64,000 bases of DNA from Halomonas maura (GTDB lineage: Bacteria > Pseudomonadota > Gammaproteobacteria > Pseudomonadales > Halomonadaceae): assembly GCF_030409305.1 (NCBI RefSeq), contig NZ_JAUFPQ010000009.1:1-64000 (forward strand), in the 5' to 3' direction. Below the pieces are notes generated by a model. The model had not been told where the DNA came from, ran no database searches, and saw only the letters and a list, made by a program, of their open reading frames with translations. This document shows, piece by piece, positions 1-9,101 of the stretch. The translations under genes were made by a program, and so were the position numbers. Each line of letters opens with the position of its first letter. The first letter of the stretch is position 1.

Positions 1-79
1 TCAATCAACAGGATACGCCACCCTTCCTACCTTCTCCCGTACACCAGAAATCACCATAGCTCAGTTGTCTCCTGGCCAG

Positions 80-689
80 AACGCACTCAAGTGCGGCTTC
101 GACATACTGGGGCGGCTGCAGGTCTGATACTGACCTTCTGGTTGATAGCGCTTGCATGACTGCTGGCCGCGCTGGATACCCGGCAGAACGGATGGTTTAT
201 GCGGCAGCATGGAGGCCCACATGGCAAGTTGTTCATGATTATCGTGAATTGCACAATGCGGCCACCCACCGTGCGTATCATGACGGTGACCGCCGGCAAC
301 GACACGCGTAACACTCCGCTTTGTCGCTTCTTCCGCAGCCTCTGGTTGAATGAGCCGCCGCAGCTGATTATCGTCCTGTTGGGGCAGATGAGCCCTGCGG
401 GCCTGCGACCGGATATGCCCGGTTTTGCCGGTTGGCTGGAAAGGGAACAGCGGGCAGTTCTGGGCCTGCGTCGCGTCATTACCGGGCCGGCGATGCTGGC
501 CTATCGCAATGGGAGTCGCGGCTGACCAGCCAATCGGATCTGGACCGCTACAGTCGTGAGATGCTCTGGCCTGATAAATTGCGGTTGAACCTGGAATATA
601 TGCGTCACTGGCGTCTATCGCGGGATATTCGCTATATCCTGCAGCCAGTTTCTGGCTTCACATCGGTGCTCATGAGTGTTCGGGAGTGA
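80..689 (+). pseudogene. Decayed initiating sugar transferase
   Basis: Pieces of a bacterial sugar transferase (undecaprenyl-phosphate hexose-1-P transferase, WcaJ/PglC superfamily) can be read across three frames. An N-terminal piece (GFDILG) at about 95-112 is in frame 2. The piece at 112-525 is in frame 1 and includes LDTRQNGWF, HGKLF, RIMTVTAGNDTR and ITGPAMLAYRN. The C-terminal piece (SRLTSQ, LWPDKLRLNLEYMRHWRLSRDIRYIL) is in frame 3 and ends at 689. Lesions seen are a frame change near 110, an in-frame TGA at 157-159, and a one-base loss near 505 (expected AATGAGGAG reads AATGGGAG). Catalytic motifs are also eroded: KFRTM is VNCTM, KLDELPQL is WLNEPPQL and MSLVGPRP is MSPAGLRP. It would have primed exopolysaccharide repeat-unit synthesis. 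The family is clear; the exact start is not. Confidence 0.8.
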
Positions 690-1260
690 AATGTAGGTGA
701 GGGGGCCCGTAGATTCCTAGGGACTAGTCATGAATCGTCTGGATCCGTGACTTCATCACATTGTTGCACACATCGCTGGCAGAAGGCTGGCATGGTATGC
801 CATGCATAGTCGCCACCAGCGGCCACTATGCATGGCACAGGGTGGCGCCCCCATGTTGGCCCCGACTCACTTCTGCACCCCTGAAGAGTCGGTAACTTGA
901 TGTAGGTCACCCGAGTGAACCAGGCCGCGGCCTTTATCAAGATATAACGCTCTTAACGTACCTGCTCGTTGTCTTGTCGCAGGCGTCGTAACTCGTGCGG
1001 CTGATCGCTGGTAAGGCCGTCGAAACCATGCTCTGCATCTTGGTCAACTTGTTCCTCCTGGTTGTGAATAGTCTCGTGGTTGGCTTGAACTCTTGGGTGA
1101 GTTCTTTCGGGATCCGGCCTGTCTAGACCAGCGAAACGATCTCTGCCGGAATTCAACGGGATTGAGCGCACGATACATGGGCTTGCTGGACGTCTCTCAA
1201 AGGGGCAAGTGCCCGCCGAAGCGGTGCAACTCCAACTGACGAAGAAAAGGAGTTTACGCA
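690..1260. other. Intergenic gap upstream of manC
   Basis: No convincing gene in 571 bases. It contains the long palindrome at 798-837 and a TATAAC hexamer at 943-948 with no good -35. A clear ribosome-binding site (AAAAGGAG) precedes the manC ATG. The reading frames here have no recognisable family. Confidence 0.5.
798..837. repeat. 13-bp perfect inverted repeat upstream of manC
   Basis: Arms TGCCATGCATAGT (798-810) and ACTATGCATGGCA (825-837) are perfect reverse complements with a 14-base spacer. There is no T-tract, so a terminator is unlikely; an operator or cruciform-type site is possible. The 11-mer TATGCATGGCA recurs at 4991-5001, upstream of the epimerase gene. Confidence 0.6.
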
Positions 1261-2667
1261 ATGATTACACCGGTCGTCTTGGCAGGGGGCAACGGTTCAC
1301 GTCTCTGGCCATTGTCGCGCCAGATGCATCCCAAGCAGTTCCTGCCGTTGACTGGTGAGGGCAGCATGCTGCAAGAGACCTTGGGACGTCTTGCTGGTCT
1401 TGAGCACCGTGCGCCTCTACTGATCTGTAACGAGGAGCACCGCTTTCTGGTGGCCGAGCAATTGCGCCAGCAGGGCGTGGCCAATGCCCGTATTCTGCTG
1501 GAGCCAGTGGGGCGCAATACGGCTCCGGCGATTGCGCTCGCGGCGCTGCAGGCGGTAGCGTCGGAACCCGATGCGCTGCTTCTGGTGCTGGCCGCCGATC
1601 ACCTGATCACCGATGTGGCCGCTTTCCACGCCAGCGTGGCCTGGGCCCGAGCATTGGCCGAGCAAGGGCAACTGGTCACTTTCGGGGTAGTGCCTACACA
1701 CGCCGAGACAGGTTATGGCTATATTCAGCGCGGGGAAGCACGAGGCGGCATGGGGTTCCGGGTCGAGCGTTTCGTCGAGAAGCCCGATGCCACCACCGCG
1801 GCAGACTACCTGGCGACCGGTGATTATTACTGGAACAGCGGCATGTTCCTGTTTCGTGCCAGTCGTTATCTGGAGGAGTTGGAACGTTTCCAGCCTTCCA
1901 TGGTGAGTGCCTGCCGGGCGTCGCTGGAAGGGGCGGCGGCGGATCTCGATTTTATTCGCTTGGATGCCGAGGCCTTTCAGGCCTGTCCGGCAGACTCCAT
2001 TGACTATGCGGTGATGGAGCGTACCGAACACGCCTGCGTGGTGTCCCTGGAGGCGGGGTGGAGCGATATTGGCTCCTGGTCGGCGATATGGGAGGTCAGT
2101 GAGCGCGACGCCCAAGGCAATGCCTGTCAAGGCGATGTGCTACTTCACGATAGCCATGATCTTCTGGTGCACGCCGACCATCGACTGGTGGCCACCGTGG
2201 GCGTAGAGCATCTGGTGGTGGTGGAGACCAAGGATGCCGTGCTGGTGGCCAGCAAGGATCGCGTGCAACAGGTCAAGCAGATTGTGGAGCGGCTCGAGGC
2301 GGAGGGTCGCAGCGAGCATGCCAGCCATCGCGAGGTGTACCGTCCCTGGGGAGTGTATGACAGTATCGATCAGGGGAAGCGGTACCAAGTCAAGCATATT
2401 ACCGTTAAGCCTGGCGCCAAACTTTCGGTGCAGATGCACCACCATCGTGCCGAGCACTGGGTGGTGGTGTCGGGAACGGCAAGAGTCACCAATGGCCAAG
2501 AGAGTTATCTGGTCAGCGAGAATGAGTCCACCTATATTCCCATTGGCCAGGTGCATGCCCTCGAAAACCCCGGCAGGATTCCGCTGGAGCTTATCGAGGT
2601 GCAGTCGGGTTCCTACTTGGGCGAAGACGACATCGTACGGTTTCGCGATCAGTACGGGCGCTGTTGA
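1261..2667 (+). CDS. manC: Mannose-1-phosphate guanylyltransferase / mannose-6-phosphate isomerase
   Basis: Bifunctional type II enzyme of 468 aa, the usual length for AlgA/ManC/XanB. The N-terminal nucleotidyltransferase domain carries the signature [12 protein letters not shown] (residues 9-20) followed by PKQFL, and the sugar-phosphate site FVEKP (171-175). The C-terminal cupin (about 340-468) begins [10 protein letters not shown] and contains the metal-binding [10 protein letters not shown] stretch typical of type II phosphomannose isomerases. It makes GDP-mannose from mannose-1-P and can interconvert Fru-6-P and Man-6-P, supplying exopolysaccharide or LPS synthesis in the cytoplasm. The ATG at 1261 has AAGGAG about 8 bases upstream. 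It stands alone between long gaps, near other nucleotide-sugar genes. Confidence 0.95.
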   Translation: MITPVVLAGGNGSRLWPLSRQMHPKQFLPLTGEGSMLQETLGRLAGLEHRAPLLICNEEHRFLVAEQLRQQGVANARILLEPVGRNTAPAIALAALQAVASEPDALLLVLAADHLITDVAAFHASVAWARALAEQGQLVTFGVVPTHAETGYGYIQRGEARGGMGFRVERFVEKPDATTAADYLATGDYYWNSGMFLFRASRYLEELERFQPSMVSACRASLEGAAADLDFIRLDAEAFQACPADSIDYAVMERTEHACVVSLEAGWSDIGSWSAIWEVSERDAQGNACQGDVLLHDSHDLLVHADHRLVATVGVEHLVVVETKDAVLVASKDRVQQVKQIVERLEAEGRSEHASHREVYRPWGVYDSIDQGKRYQVKHITVKPGAKLSVQMHHHRAEHWVVVSGTARVTNGQESYLVSENESTYIPIGQVHALENPGRIPLELIEVQSGSYLGEDDIVRFRDQYGRC

Positions 2668-3054
2668 GCAGTGTGGGTTTCCCTAGGGGCTTTCTCGTGT
2701 TGCAGCCGATCAGCGGAAGCGAGCGCTATAGTATCTCCGTATCACTGGAACTACCTCGATGCAGCTTGAGACGATTTTACCGGACGAATGGATCCACTAT
2801 GCCACTACAGGGCCATGTGTGCCGGGACAACCATACCAGGCTGACCGGACCGATGAGCATCGGCTATCTCGATCTCAACGGAAACGAGTTGAGGAGTGAC
2901 TTTCGGATCGGTGCACCTGCTGGGTGTGTGTTGTGAGGATTTATGCGCTCTCAAACGGATCCGACTGGCTTGGCGTCGTTCTTCATGTTTTTCTGACAAC
3001 TGCTTCACTATCAGGGGAGAGACGTAGCCGGTAGTGACTGCTGCAAGCGCCTCT
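2668..3054. other. Gap between manC and the dehydrogenase gene
   Basis: Convergent interval of 387 bases. I see no gene, no strong hairpin with a T-run and no repeat. An open frame at 2664-2936 has no ribosome-binding site and no recognisable sequence. Confidence 0.4.
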
Positions 3055-4341
3055 TCACAGCCGCAGATCCGCATCCCCATTACTTAGCATATACTTAAGG
3101 TCGTAGAGCACATGCTGCGGCTTTCCCCAACTGCGTATGCGCGCCGTACCCAGGTCATGAAACTCCCGATGGGCCACGGCCAGGATCATGGCATCATAGG
3201 CGCATTCCTCGGGGGCGTCCACCGGACGGATGCCGTAGCGACGCACGGCTTCATCGATATCAGCGTGGGGATCGTAGACATCCACGCATACATTGAAGTC
3301 GGCAAGTTCGTGAATGATATCGATTACTCGAGTGTTGCGCAGGTCGGGACAGTTCTCCTTGAACGTCAAGCCCAGCACCAGGACCCGTGAGCCTTGCGCA
3401 TGGATGCGCTGCTTGATCATCTGCTTGACCAGTTGCCCCGCCACATAGGCCCCCATGCCGTCATTGATACGTCGGCCCGACAGGATGACTTCGGGGTGAT
3501 ATCCGACCTGCTGAGCCTTGTGAGTCAGATAGTAAGGGTCGACACCGATGCAGTGGCCACCTACCAGACCGGGCCGAAAGGGAAGGAAGTTCCATTTCGT
3601 GCCGGCCGCTTGCAGAACTTCCTCCGTATCGATGTCCAGTCGATTGAATATCATTGCCAGTTCATTGATCAGGGCGATATTGACATCACGTTGGGTGTTC
3701 TCGATGACCTTGGCGGCCTCTGCGACGCGGATCGAGCTGGTGCTGAAAGTACCCGCTGTAATGATCGATGAATAGAGCGCATCGACGAACGCTGCGATCT
3801 CTGGGGTAGAGCCTGAAGTGACCTTCCTGATCGAGTTCACGCGATGTTCCCGGTCCCCCGGATTTATGCGCTCCGGGCTGTACCCGGCGAAGAAATCGAC
3901 GTTGTAGGTAAGCCCCGAGACGTGCTCGATGATGGGGATGCATTCTTCTTCAGTAGCCCCAGGATATACGGTCGACTCATAAATCACGACGTCGCCACGC
4001 TTTACCACTTGCCCAAGCGTCTGGCTGGCACGGATCAGCGGCTCCAAGTTCGGGCAATGCTGATTGTCGATGGGGGTGGGTACGGTGACGATGTAGACGT
4101 TGCTGTCGCGTAGCTGCTCGAGTTCACAGGAGAATGTGAGTTGCTTGGCGAGGCGCAGCTGTTCTGGTTCGACTTCCCGTGTTGTGTCAACACTATCATT
4201 GAGTTGGGCGATGCGCTTGACGTTGATATCGAACCCCAGTGTCGGATATTGCTTGCCAAACTCAACCGCCAGCGGCAGTCCAACATAGCCTAGGCCGATG
4301 ATGGCAACACGTGACTCTTTTAGCGATGTTGTGATGTCCAT
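3055..4341 (-). CDS. UDP-N-acetylhexosamine 6-dehydrogenase (TviB/WbpO-like)
   Basis: Nucleotide-sugar dehydrogenase of 428 aa (UDP-Glc/GDP-Man dehydrogenase family) with all three domains. The Rossmann NAD site is [15 protein letters not shown] (residues 16-30), a central helix carries [11 protein letters not shown] (K211), and the catalytic cysteine is C264 in [12 protein letters not shown]. The phrase [18 protein letters not shown] resembles the TviB/WbpO subgroup that oxidises UDP-GlcNAc or UDP-GalNAc to the uronic acid, rather than the UDP-glucose dehydrogenases. It would supply an acidic amino-sugar for a surface polysaccharide. The ATG at 4341 has an AGAGG upstream. The next gene, an epimerase, is divergent and 0.7 kb away, so they are not one operon. 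Substrate is inferred from subgroup resemblance only. Confidence 0.85.
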   Translation of the reverse strand: MDITTSLKESRVAIIGLGYVGLPLAVEFGKQYPTLGFDINVKRIAQLNDSVDTTREVEPEQLRLAKQLTFSCELEQLRDSNVYIVTVPTPIDNQHCPNLEPLIRASQTLGQVVKRGDVVIYESTVYPGATEEECIPIIEHVSGLTYNVDFFAGYSPERINPGDREHRVNSIRKVTSGSTPEIAAFVDALYSSIITAGTFSTSSIRVAEAAKVIENTQRDVNIALINELAMIFNRLDIDTEEVLQAAGTKWNFLPFRPGLVGGHCIGVDPYYLTHKAQQVGYHPEVILSGRRINDGMGAYVAGQLVKQMIKQRIHAQGSRVLVLGLTFKENCPDLRNTRVIDIIHELADFNVCVDVYDPHADIDEAVRRYGIRPVDAPEECAYDAMILAVAHREFHDLGTARIRSWGKPQHVLYDLKYMLSNGDADLRL

Positions 4342-5052
4342 GTTTCGGCCTCTTAATTACAATTTGCTTGGCATGATTGAAGTTGTTGAGTGTTGGTCAG
4401 TGCGCTTTCTTCGAAAGGGCTCGTGGTGTTTGTTGACTCATGGTAGTGAAGGTGATGAATGAGTACTTTTTTATATTCATGTTGCTGGTGGTGTGTAAAT
4501 ATGCTTCTTATTGCAAAGTAAAGTGGGGCATTTGATGTTCTCTAGCATGCCGATAGGTGTCGCAAAGGCGATCGTTTTTCCCGTTGACCCAGATGGTGTT
4601 ATTAGAAAAATGTTGTTTTGTGTTTTTTGCTTTTTTTTACTTAAAGTAATCAAGGTGCTTTTATTGTTAATTCTTGTTATTAAGGGTAATGGGTGTCCTG
4701 TCTGTTACCAAGGTTATTTTATTCATCCATGAGTGGTGGTTTCTTGGTAATTTGGTGATTATGATTCGATAGGCGATTAAGAATCTTTCAGTGATATGTT
4801 CTCATGCTTGAATATGGGTTGCGTAATGCTCAGGTGTGGAAATCTCTCGGCTTACCCACTTTGTTTCAATGAGGTAGATCTGACAGTGAGGGGGAGGTAG
4901 CCAGGAGATAATGATTGGATGGTTGGACTGACTCGAATCTGGCGAGATGTAACTGCGTGGCAGGGGAGCCAGCCATACCGTATATGGCGGTATGCATGGC
5001 ATATGGGATGGCACGGCATCCCGAACATCACGGCACTGGTAGAGGAACCGTA
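4342..5052. other. AT-rich intergenic region
   Basis: Divergent interval of 711 bases. Bases about 4380-4800 are conspicuously AT-rich against the GC-rich surroundings, with runs such as TTTTTTT and many TTATT/AATG words. A 73-codon frame at 4511-4732 is hydrophobic only because of its T-richness and lacks a ribosome-binding site. Two small inverted repeats lie near the epimerase start. It probably holds promoters for both flanking genes and looks like a silencing-prone or transferred segment. Confidence 0.5.
4975..5022. promoter_or_regulatory. Two inverted repeats before the epimerase gene
   Basis: ATACCG (4975-4980) pairs with CGGTAT (4988-4993), and GGGATG (5005-5010) pairs with CATCCC (5017-5022). 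Between them sits TATGCATGGCA (4991-5001), also found in the palindrome upstream of manC. Position, 30-80 bases before the start codon, suits an operator or leader structure; function is inferred. Confidence 0.35.
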
Positions 5053-6060
5053 ATGAAAATCTTGATTACCGGCATGGCGGGCTTTATCGGTTTCTCATTG
5101 GCTCGTAGTTTGTCTGGTCGGGGACACCAGATCGTGGGGATCGACAACCTCAGTGACTATTACGATGTCGCGTTGAAACGAGCTCGACTGGCCCAGCTTG
5201 CGGAACGTGACGACATTGCTTTCCACAGACTTGATCTAAGCGACCAGGATCACATGGCGGCTCTGTTTGCCGAACACCGCTTCGACAAGGTGGTTCATCT
5301 GGCGGCACAGGCCGGGGTACGCTACTCGCTGGACAACCCTCATGCTTATGTGGATTCCAATCTTGTGGGCCACCTCAATGTTTTGGAGGGCTGCAGGCGC
5401 TATAGCGTTAGCCATCTCGTCTATGCGTCATCCAGTTCGGTGTACGGCATGAACTCCCGGATGCCCTTTGCCACCCACGATAATGTCGATCACCCCGTCA
5501 GCCTGTATGCGGCCACCAAGAAGGCCAATGAACTGATGTCGCACTCCTACTCCCATCTCTATGATATTCCCACCACGGGCTTGCGCTTTTTTACCGTTTA
5601 CGGCCCTTGGGGGCGACCCGACATGGCACTGTTCAAGTTCACCAAGGCGATTCTGGAGGGGCGTCCCATCGAAGTCTACAACCAAGGTGACATGTCGCGA
5701 GACTTTACCTATATCGATGATATCGTCGAAGGCATCGTGCGTCTCCTTGACGTCATCCCACGAGCTAATCCCAGCTGGAAGCCGGCAACGGGGACGCCGG
5801 ACGGAAGTAGTGCCCCCTATGCGCTCTACAATATCGGCCATGGCAGTCCAGTTGGCCTGATGGACTTCATTCGCGCGGTGGAAGCCGCCACCGGACGCTA
5901 TGCGGACTGTCGCTACCTGCCCATGCAGCCGGGTGACGTCCCGCGGACATATGCCGATACCCAGTCACTTTACGCGGCCACTGGCTTCCGGCCGCGGATC
6001 GGCGTGGAGGAAGGTGTAAGGCAATTCGTGGCCTGGTATCGGCAGTATCATGGGGTCTGA
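5053..6060 (+). CDS. UDP-glucuronate 4-epimerase-like NAD-dependent epimerase
   Basis: Extended short-chain dehydrogenase/epimerase of 335 aa. The NAD site GMAGFIG is at residues 7-13, followed by ID at 30-31; the catalytic serine lies in YASSSSVYG (about 124-132) and the YxxxK pair is Y152/K156 in LYAATKKANE. The stretches GIDNLSDYYDVALKRARL and TGLRFFTVYGPWGRPDMALFKFTKAILEG are characteristic of the CapI/LpsL/WbnF group, which converts UDP-glucuronate to UDP-galacturonate. The frame is open to 4915, but the ATG at 5053 is chosen because it begins the Rossmann strand MKILITG and follows AGAGGA. It belongs to the same nucleotide-sugar set as manC and the dehydrogenase; no glycosyltransferases are adjacent. 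Confidence 0.9.
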   Translation: MKILITGMAGFIGFSLARSLSGRGHQIVGIDNLSDYYDVALKRARLAQLAERDDIAFHRLDLSDQDHMAALFAEHRFDKVVHLAAQAGVRYSLDNPHAYVDSNLVGHLNVLEGCRRYSVSHLVYASSSSVYGMNSRMPFATHDNVDHPVSLYAATKKANELMSHSYSHLYDIPTTGLRFFTVYGPWGRPDMALFKFTKAILEGRPIEVYNQGDMSRDFTYIDDIVEGIVRLLDVIPRANPSWKPATGTPDGSSAPYALYNIGHGSPVGLMDFIRAVEAATGRYADCRYLPMQPGDVPRTYADTQSLYAATGFRPRIGVEEGVRQFVAWYRQYHGV

Positions 6061-6238
6061 GCGGACGGCATAGAGTGTTTGTAGCTTGAAGACGAAGACT
6101 ACGTCACTGTGGACGGTATCAACAGCTAGTGGTTGTGCGCTGTCGTCACATGCGTGATCGTCGCACCCTGAGGGTATTGACTCGTTCCATCATTGGCGAC
6201 ATGGGGCCGATACTTGCAGCGCCCTACCTGGGAGATCG

Positions 6239-6442
6239 TTGACAGTGCCTGGATGGGGAAGATGCGCTTTGGGGCTGTTGTTTGTGTCCCATGCTGAAAT
6301 CGGATCGCTCGATATATGGCGCACCGGAAGATGGCTGGACGCCGAGGGCTTCCAGGAGATTGGCTTGCCGCTGTGGCCGATTCTGGCGGCGTGGCTGCTG
6401 ATCTTGCTGCGGTGTTATGGGCCCACCTTACGTCACTGGTGA
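6239..6442 (+). CDS. Possible small membrane protein or gene remnant
   Basis: A 67-aa frame with one likely membrane segment (LPLWPILAAWLLILL, about residues 43-57) and a plausible soluble stretch before it (GSLDIWRTGRWLDAEGFQEIG). I do not recognise a family. No good ribosome-binding site is visible. It may be a real small protein or, with the next frame, the remains of a membrane protein gene. Confidence 0.25.
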   Translation: MTVPGWGRCALGLLFVSHAEIGSLDIWRTGRWLDAEGFQEIGLPLWPILAAWLLILLRCYGPTLRHW

Positions 6443-6510
6443 CTTGGCATCACTTGGAGGAGCGGGGGGGCGCGTCCTACTGAGCGCGCTGCGAGCGTGC
6501 CAGCAATGGC

Positions 6511-6747
6511 GTGAATGCGCTTCCACTCGGTAATCTGTTGCTGCTCCTGGGTGGCCTATCGCGACTGGCGGCGATCGGCTTTGCATGGTCCAGTCACGGA
6601 TCACGCTGTTGTGTAGGACTGAGCCGCTGGCCGATCGGGCTTGCCTCGGTGGCGGGGCTGAGCGGCTGCTCGGTCCTCAGCGTCGATCGCCGGGCATTGA
6701 TGCGGCGCGAGGGATGGGTCGCCAGCCTGATGCACGAGCCGCGATAG
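6511..6747 (+). CDS. Possible small membrane protein or gene remnant
   Basis: A 78-aa frame with two weak hydrophobic segments (LLLLLGGLSRLAAIGFAW and WPIGLASVAGLSGCSVL) and a charged tail (RRALMRREGWVASLMHEPR). Family not recognised. It follows the previous hydrophobic frame by about 70 bases in a region of otherwise unassigned sequence, so decay of a larger membrane gene is as likely as a genuine product. Confidence 0.2.
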   Translation: MNALPLGNLLLLLGGLSRLAAIGFAWSSHGSRCCVGLSRWPIGLASVAGLSGCSVLSVDRRALMRREGWVASLMHEPR

Positions 6748-7030
6748 GCGAGATAGTCCTGAAGTTCGGTTGAACTTTGCTTCAGTCGACGCCCTGTCCC
6801 TATCTTCGCATACGCCAGTAGTGGTGTGATTGGCGGTTCAGCTAGTTGCGCTTTCCCAGCCGGGCACCGCCATCGCGGCTCACTGGCTTTTACGGCAGGT
6901 TGGCGTGAATGCTGGCTCTGGTGGCGACCAAGGCGGCCTTGGTCGCGTGCTGAGGTATCACGTTGCTCGATGTGATGTCATGACAGGGAGATATCGGATA
7001 AGAATGGGGCGCTACAGTGCTCTCTCGTTG

Positions 7031-7456
7031 TTAATGCTCCTGACAATCTCGGTCATAGCATGGTGGCGAGCTTGGCTCCCGGTCGCCGGCATCTTCGTCC
7101 TCGAGGGACTTGAGCAGCGCCTCCCTGAGAATCGGCAGATAGGAGTCCTCGAGATCCCGTGCCGCCGAGAGCAGGGTCAGGCGTCCCTGCCGGGCGTGCC
7201 GCATCAGCGGCAGCAGGCATTCCGGGGCGTCTCGTAACTCACCTCGATAGCGGGTGGCGAAGACGGCGTCGCTGATCTCCCCCTGATGGTACTGCCGACG
7301 CAGGGCGGGGGAGGGCGAGGCATCACGATACCAGTCGGTCAGTGCCAGGGACTCCCTCCGCTTGCCCCGTGGCCATAGCCGGTCGACCAGCACCCGGGCG
7401 CCGTCTCCGGGGTCCGGCGCCTGGTAGATGCGCTTGAACACGATGTCGTAACTCAT
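7031..7456 (-). CDS. DUF488 family protein
   Basis: A 141-aa protein with the DUF488 hallmarks: an N-terminal strand (IVFKRIYQ), the RVLVDRLWPRGKRRE motif (about residues 21-35), and LTLLSAARDLEDSYLPILREALL near the C-terminus. The biochemical role of the family is unsettled. The gene overlaps the preceding lipoprotein gene by four bases (7453-7456, ATGA), so they are translationally coupled in an operon with the PA2778/PA2779-like genes. The acidic tail after about residue 117 is less conserved. Family assignment is firm, function unknown. Confidence 0.85.
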   Translation of the reverse strand: MSYDIVFKRIYQAPDPGDGARVLVDRLWPRGKRRESLALTDWYRDASPSPALRRQYHQGEISDAVFATRYRGELRDAPECLLPLMRHARQGRLTLLSAARDLEDSYLPILREALLKSLEDEDAGDREPSSPPCYDRDCQEH

Positions 7457-8424
7457 CCATCTGTCTCCTGATCGAGGGCTGCCAGCTCTTTACTTGCCCT
7501 CGCCTGCCAGGGCCCGGGAAGTGCGGCCGCCCGTGCCAGGGCCCGATGTGCCGTCTGCAGGTCCCCCTCCCGGCTCGCCAGCAGGCCCAGGTTGAGCCAC
7601 GCCGGTGCCAGCTCGGGGTCGGCTGTCGTGGCGGCACGGTAGGCCGCCAACGCCCCGGGAAGATCGCCGGTCGCGTGTTGGGCATTGCCCAGGGCGAACT
7701 GCACCATCGCTGCGCCGGGATGGCGCTCGGCCAGGGCCTGCCAGGCGGGCAGGGCCGCCCGGCTGTCCTGCACTGCCTCGAAATCGGCAATCGCCCGGGT
7801 GGCGGCATCGGCGTCGACGCTTGCCGGCAGCTCGCCCGGTGCCAGGGCGACGAAGGCCCAGCGGTCGCTACGGGCCCAGGTGGCATCGAAGCGAGCGATG
7901 TCGACGGCACGCTCGGGCGTCATGCCGGTATGCAGGATCAGTGACTCGCCCGGCAGGTCGTAGCCGATGGCGACCGCATAGTGCCACAGCGGCCAGGCGG
8001 GGAGCGCCAGGTTCTGCATCACCACCACCGGATGCCCGGCCGCCAGTTCCTCGAGAAGGGCGCCGAACTCCCCCGGGAGGCGGAACGGGATCATCCCCTG
8101 GCGGCGTACCGTGGCGAGCATCTCCGGTTGCACGCTGCCTTCCCGGCCGGGCAGGAAGACCTGGGGAATGAGAGCGTCGACACCGACGTCCTGGCCGCCG
8201 GCGTTGAGCACCATGGCCAGGGACGCCGGGCCGCACTGGTAGTCACGCTGACCATGGAAGGGGACGTCGTCGAGGTGTACCCGGTCGGGCAAGGCGGCTC
8301 GAGTGGCGGGCGTCAGTTGGGGGGCGGTTGCGCACCCCGTCAGCAACAACAGATAGGCCAACATGACAAGAACGCCCGCGATGCGGGCGTTCTTGCGTTG
8401 CGGTGGCCGGAAGGGGCCGGTCAT
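7453..8424 (-). CDS. PA2778-like C39-type cysteine peptidase lipoprotein with TPR
   Basis: A 323-aa predicted lipoprotein. A basic N-terminus (RPPQRKNAR) precedes a hydrophobic stretch and lipobox LLTGC (C31). A papain-like C39 peptidase domain follows, with the nucleophile in YQCGPASLAMVLN (C64) and the histidine in PLWHYAVAIGYD (about H148). The second half (about 210-320) is alpha-helical with TPR-like repeats (AWQALAERHPGAAMVQFALGNAQHATGDLPGALAAYRAA). Pseudomonas PA2778 has the same build and neighbour. The substrate is unknown; an envelope location is inferred from the lipobox. A perfect hairpin at 8368-8394 lies inside codons 11-19, so a later start such as the ATG at 8364 is possible, but that would leave a signal peptide with no basic n-region. 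Confidence 0.8.
   Translation of the reverse strand: MTGPFRPPQRKNARIAGVLVMLAYLLLLTGCATAPQLTPATRAALPDRVHLDDVPFHGQRDYQCGPASLAMVLNAGGQDVGVDALIPQVFLPGREGSVQPEMLATVRRQGMIPFRLPGEFGALLEELAAGHPVVVMQNLALPAWPLWHYAVAIGYDLPGESLILHTGMTPERAVDIARFDATWARSDRWAFVALAPGELPASVDADAATRAIADFEAVQDSRAALPAWQALAERHPGAAMVQFALGNAQHATGDLPGALAAYRAATTADPELAPAWLNLGLLASREGDLQTAHRALARAAALPGPWQARASKELAALDQETDG
8368..8394 (-). terminator. Hairpin at the PA2779/PA2778 gene junction
   Basis: Perfect 12-bp arms AAGAACGCCCGC and GCGGGCGTTCTT with a three-base loop. It sits about 45 bases after the stop of the upstream gene, where a terminator or attenuator would be, yet inside the annotated start of the next gene. No strong T-run follows on the minus strand. 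Confidence 0.4.
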
Positions 8425-8439
8425 TCGCTGCCTCGGGTC

Positions 8440-8835
8440 TCAGCGGGTGAAGGGGTAGACGTCGGTCAGGCCGAGAATATCGGTCACCAGCAGGATGACG
8501 AAGACGGCGAAGAGGACGCCGACCACGCTGGCCCCGGCGGGCAGTTGATCGAGACGCTCGGCCATCTGGCGGGCTTCTTCGTCGGAGAGGGCGGCCACCC
8601 GGGCTTCCACCTCGGTCGGCGAGACGCCCTGGACCAGGAGCTGCTGCTGGACGTCGTCGCGGGCGAGGACTTCACGGATCTTGGCTCGATCGCTCCGGGT
8701 GGAGGCGGCGTCGAGCACGGCCGTGGTGCCGACCAGATCATCGCCGGCCGACACGGGGGCGGCGGCGACCGGCAGGCTGCCCAGGACCAGGGCGGCGATC
8801 AGGAGCGGGCTGAGGAGTCGGCTGAGTCGTTTCAT
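8440..8835 (-). CDS. PA2779-like small exported membrane protein
   Basis: A 131-aa protein with an N-terminal signal sequence (MKRLSRLLSPLLIAALVLGSLPVAAAP). A helical middle carries the pattern TRSDRAKIREVLARDDVQQQLLVQGVSPTEVEARVAALSDEEARQMAERLDQLPAG, and a C-terminal membrane helix (VVGVLFAVFVILLVTDILGL) ends in DVYPFTR. This matches the PA2779 family that is regularly found upstream of PA2778-type peptidases. The pair is presumed to act together in the envelope; no activity is known to me. It lies 15 bases before the peptidase gene in the same direction. Confidence 0.8.
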   Translation of the reverse strand: MKRLSRLLSPLLIAALVLGSLPVAAAPVSAGDDLVGTTAVLDAASTRSDRAKIREVLARDDVQQQLLVQGVSPTEVEARVAALSDEEARQMAERLDQLPAGASVVGVLFAVFVILLVTDILGLTDVYPFTR

Positions 8836-9101
8836 GATGGCATTCCTTCTTCTGTCTCGTATTGGTCCGGCTCGGGTCCGCTCTGCATGGGGTCTCCTTA
8901 TCCCATGCCGGCGGCGATGCCCCGACAGTATAGAGGATAAGTCACTGACGTTTCACGACTCTGCGTTGATTGTCCTGGGGTTGCACCGCGATGGACCGTG
9001 CCGCTACGCCCCTCTTTCGTTCGAGCGCCGCGCATGAACTATGTCATACGCTATGCATGAGGGCCCATGCCTATGGCCGGGGCGGCCAGTGTTCCAGAGG
9101 T

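Larger units (their letters stand above)
6061..7030. other. Gene-poor interval after the epimerase
   Basis: About 970 bases with no gene I can identify. Two short hydrophobic frames (6239-6442 and 6511-6747) are listed separately with low confidence; the rest shows no motif, repeat or terminator with a T-run. Confidence 0.4.

Noticed and set aside
953-1261. 102-codon minus-strand frame before manC
   Set aside because: No recognisable motif, no ribosome-binding site, and it overlaps the manC leader.
2664-2936. 90-codon frame after manC
   Set aside because: Starts inside the manC end, no ribosome-binding site, no family similarity.
4511-4732. 73-codon hydrophobic frame in the AT-rich gap
   Set aside because: Hydrophobicity follows from T-rich codons, there is no ribosome-binding site, and no family resemblance.
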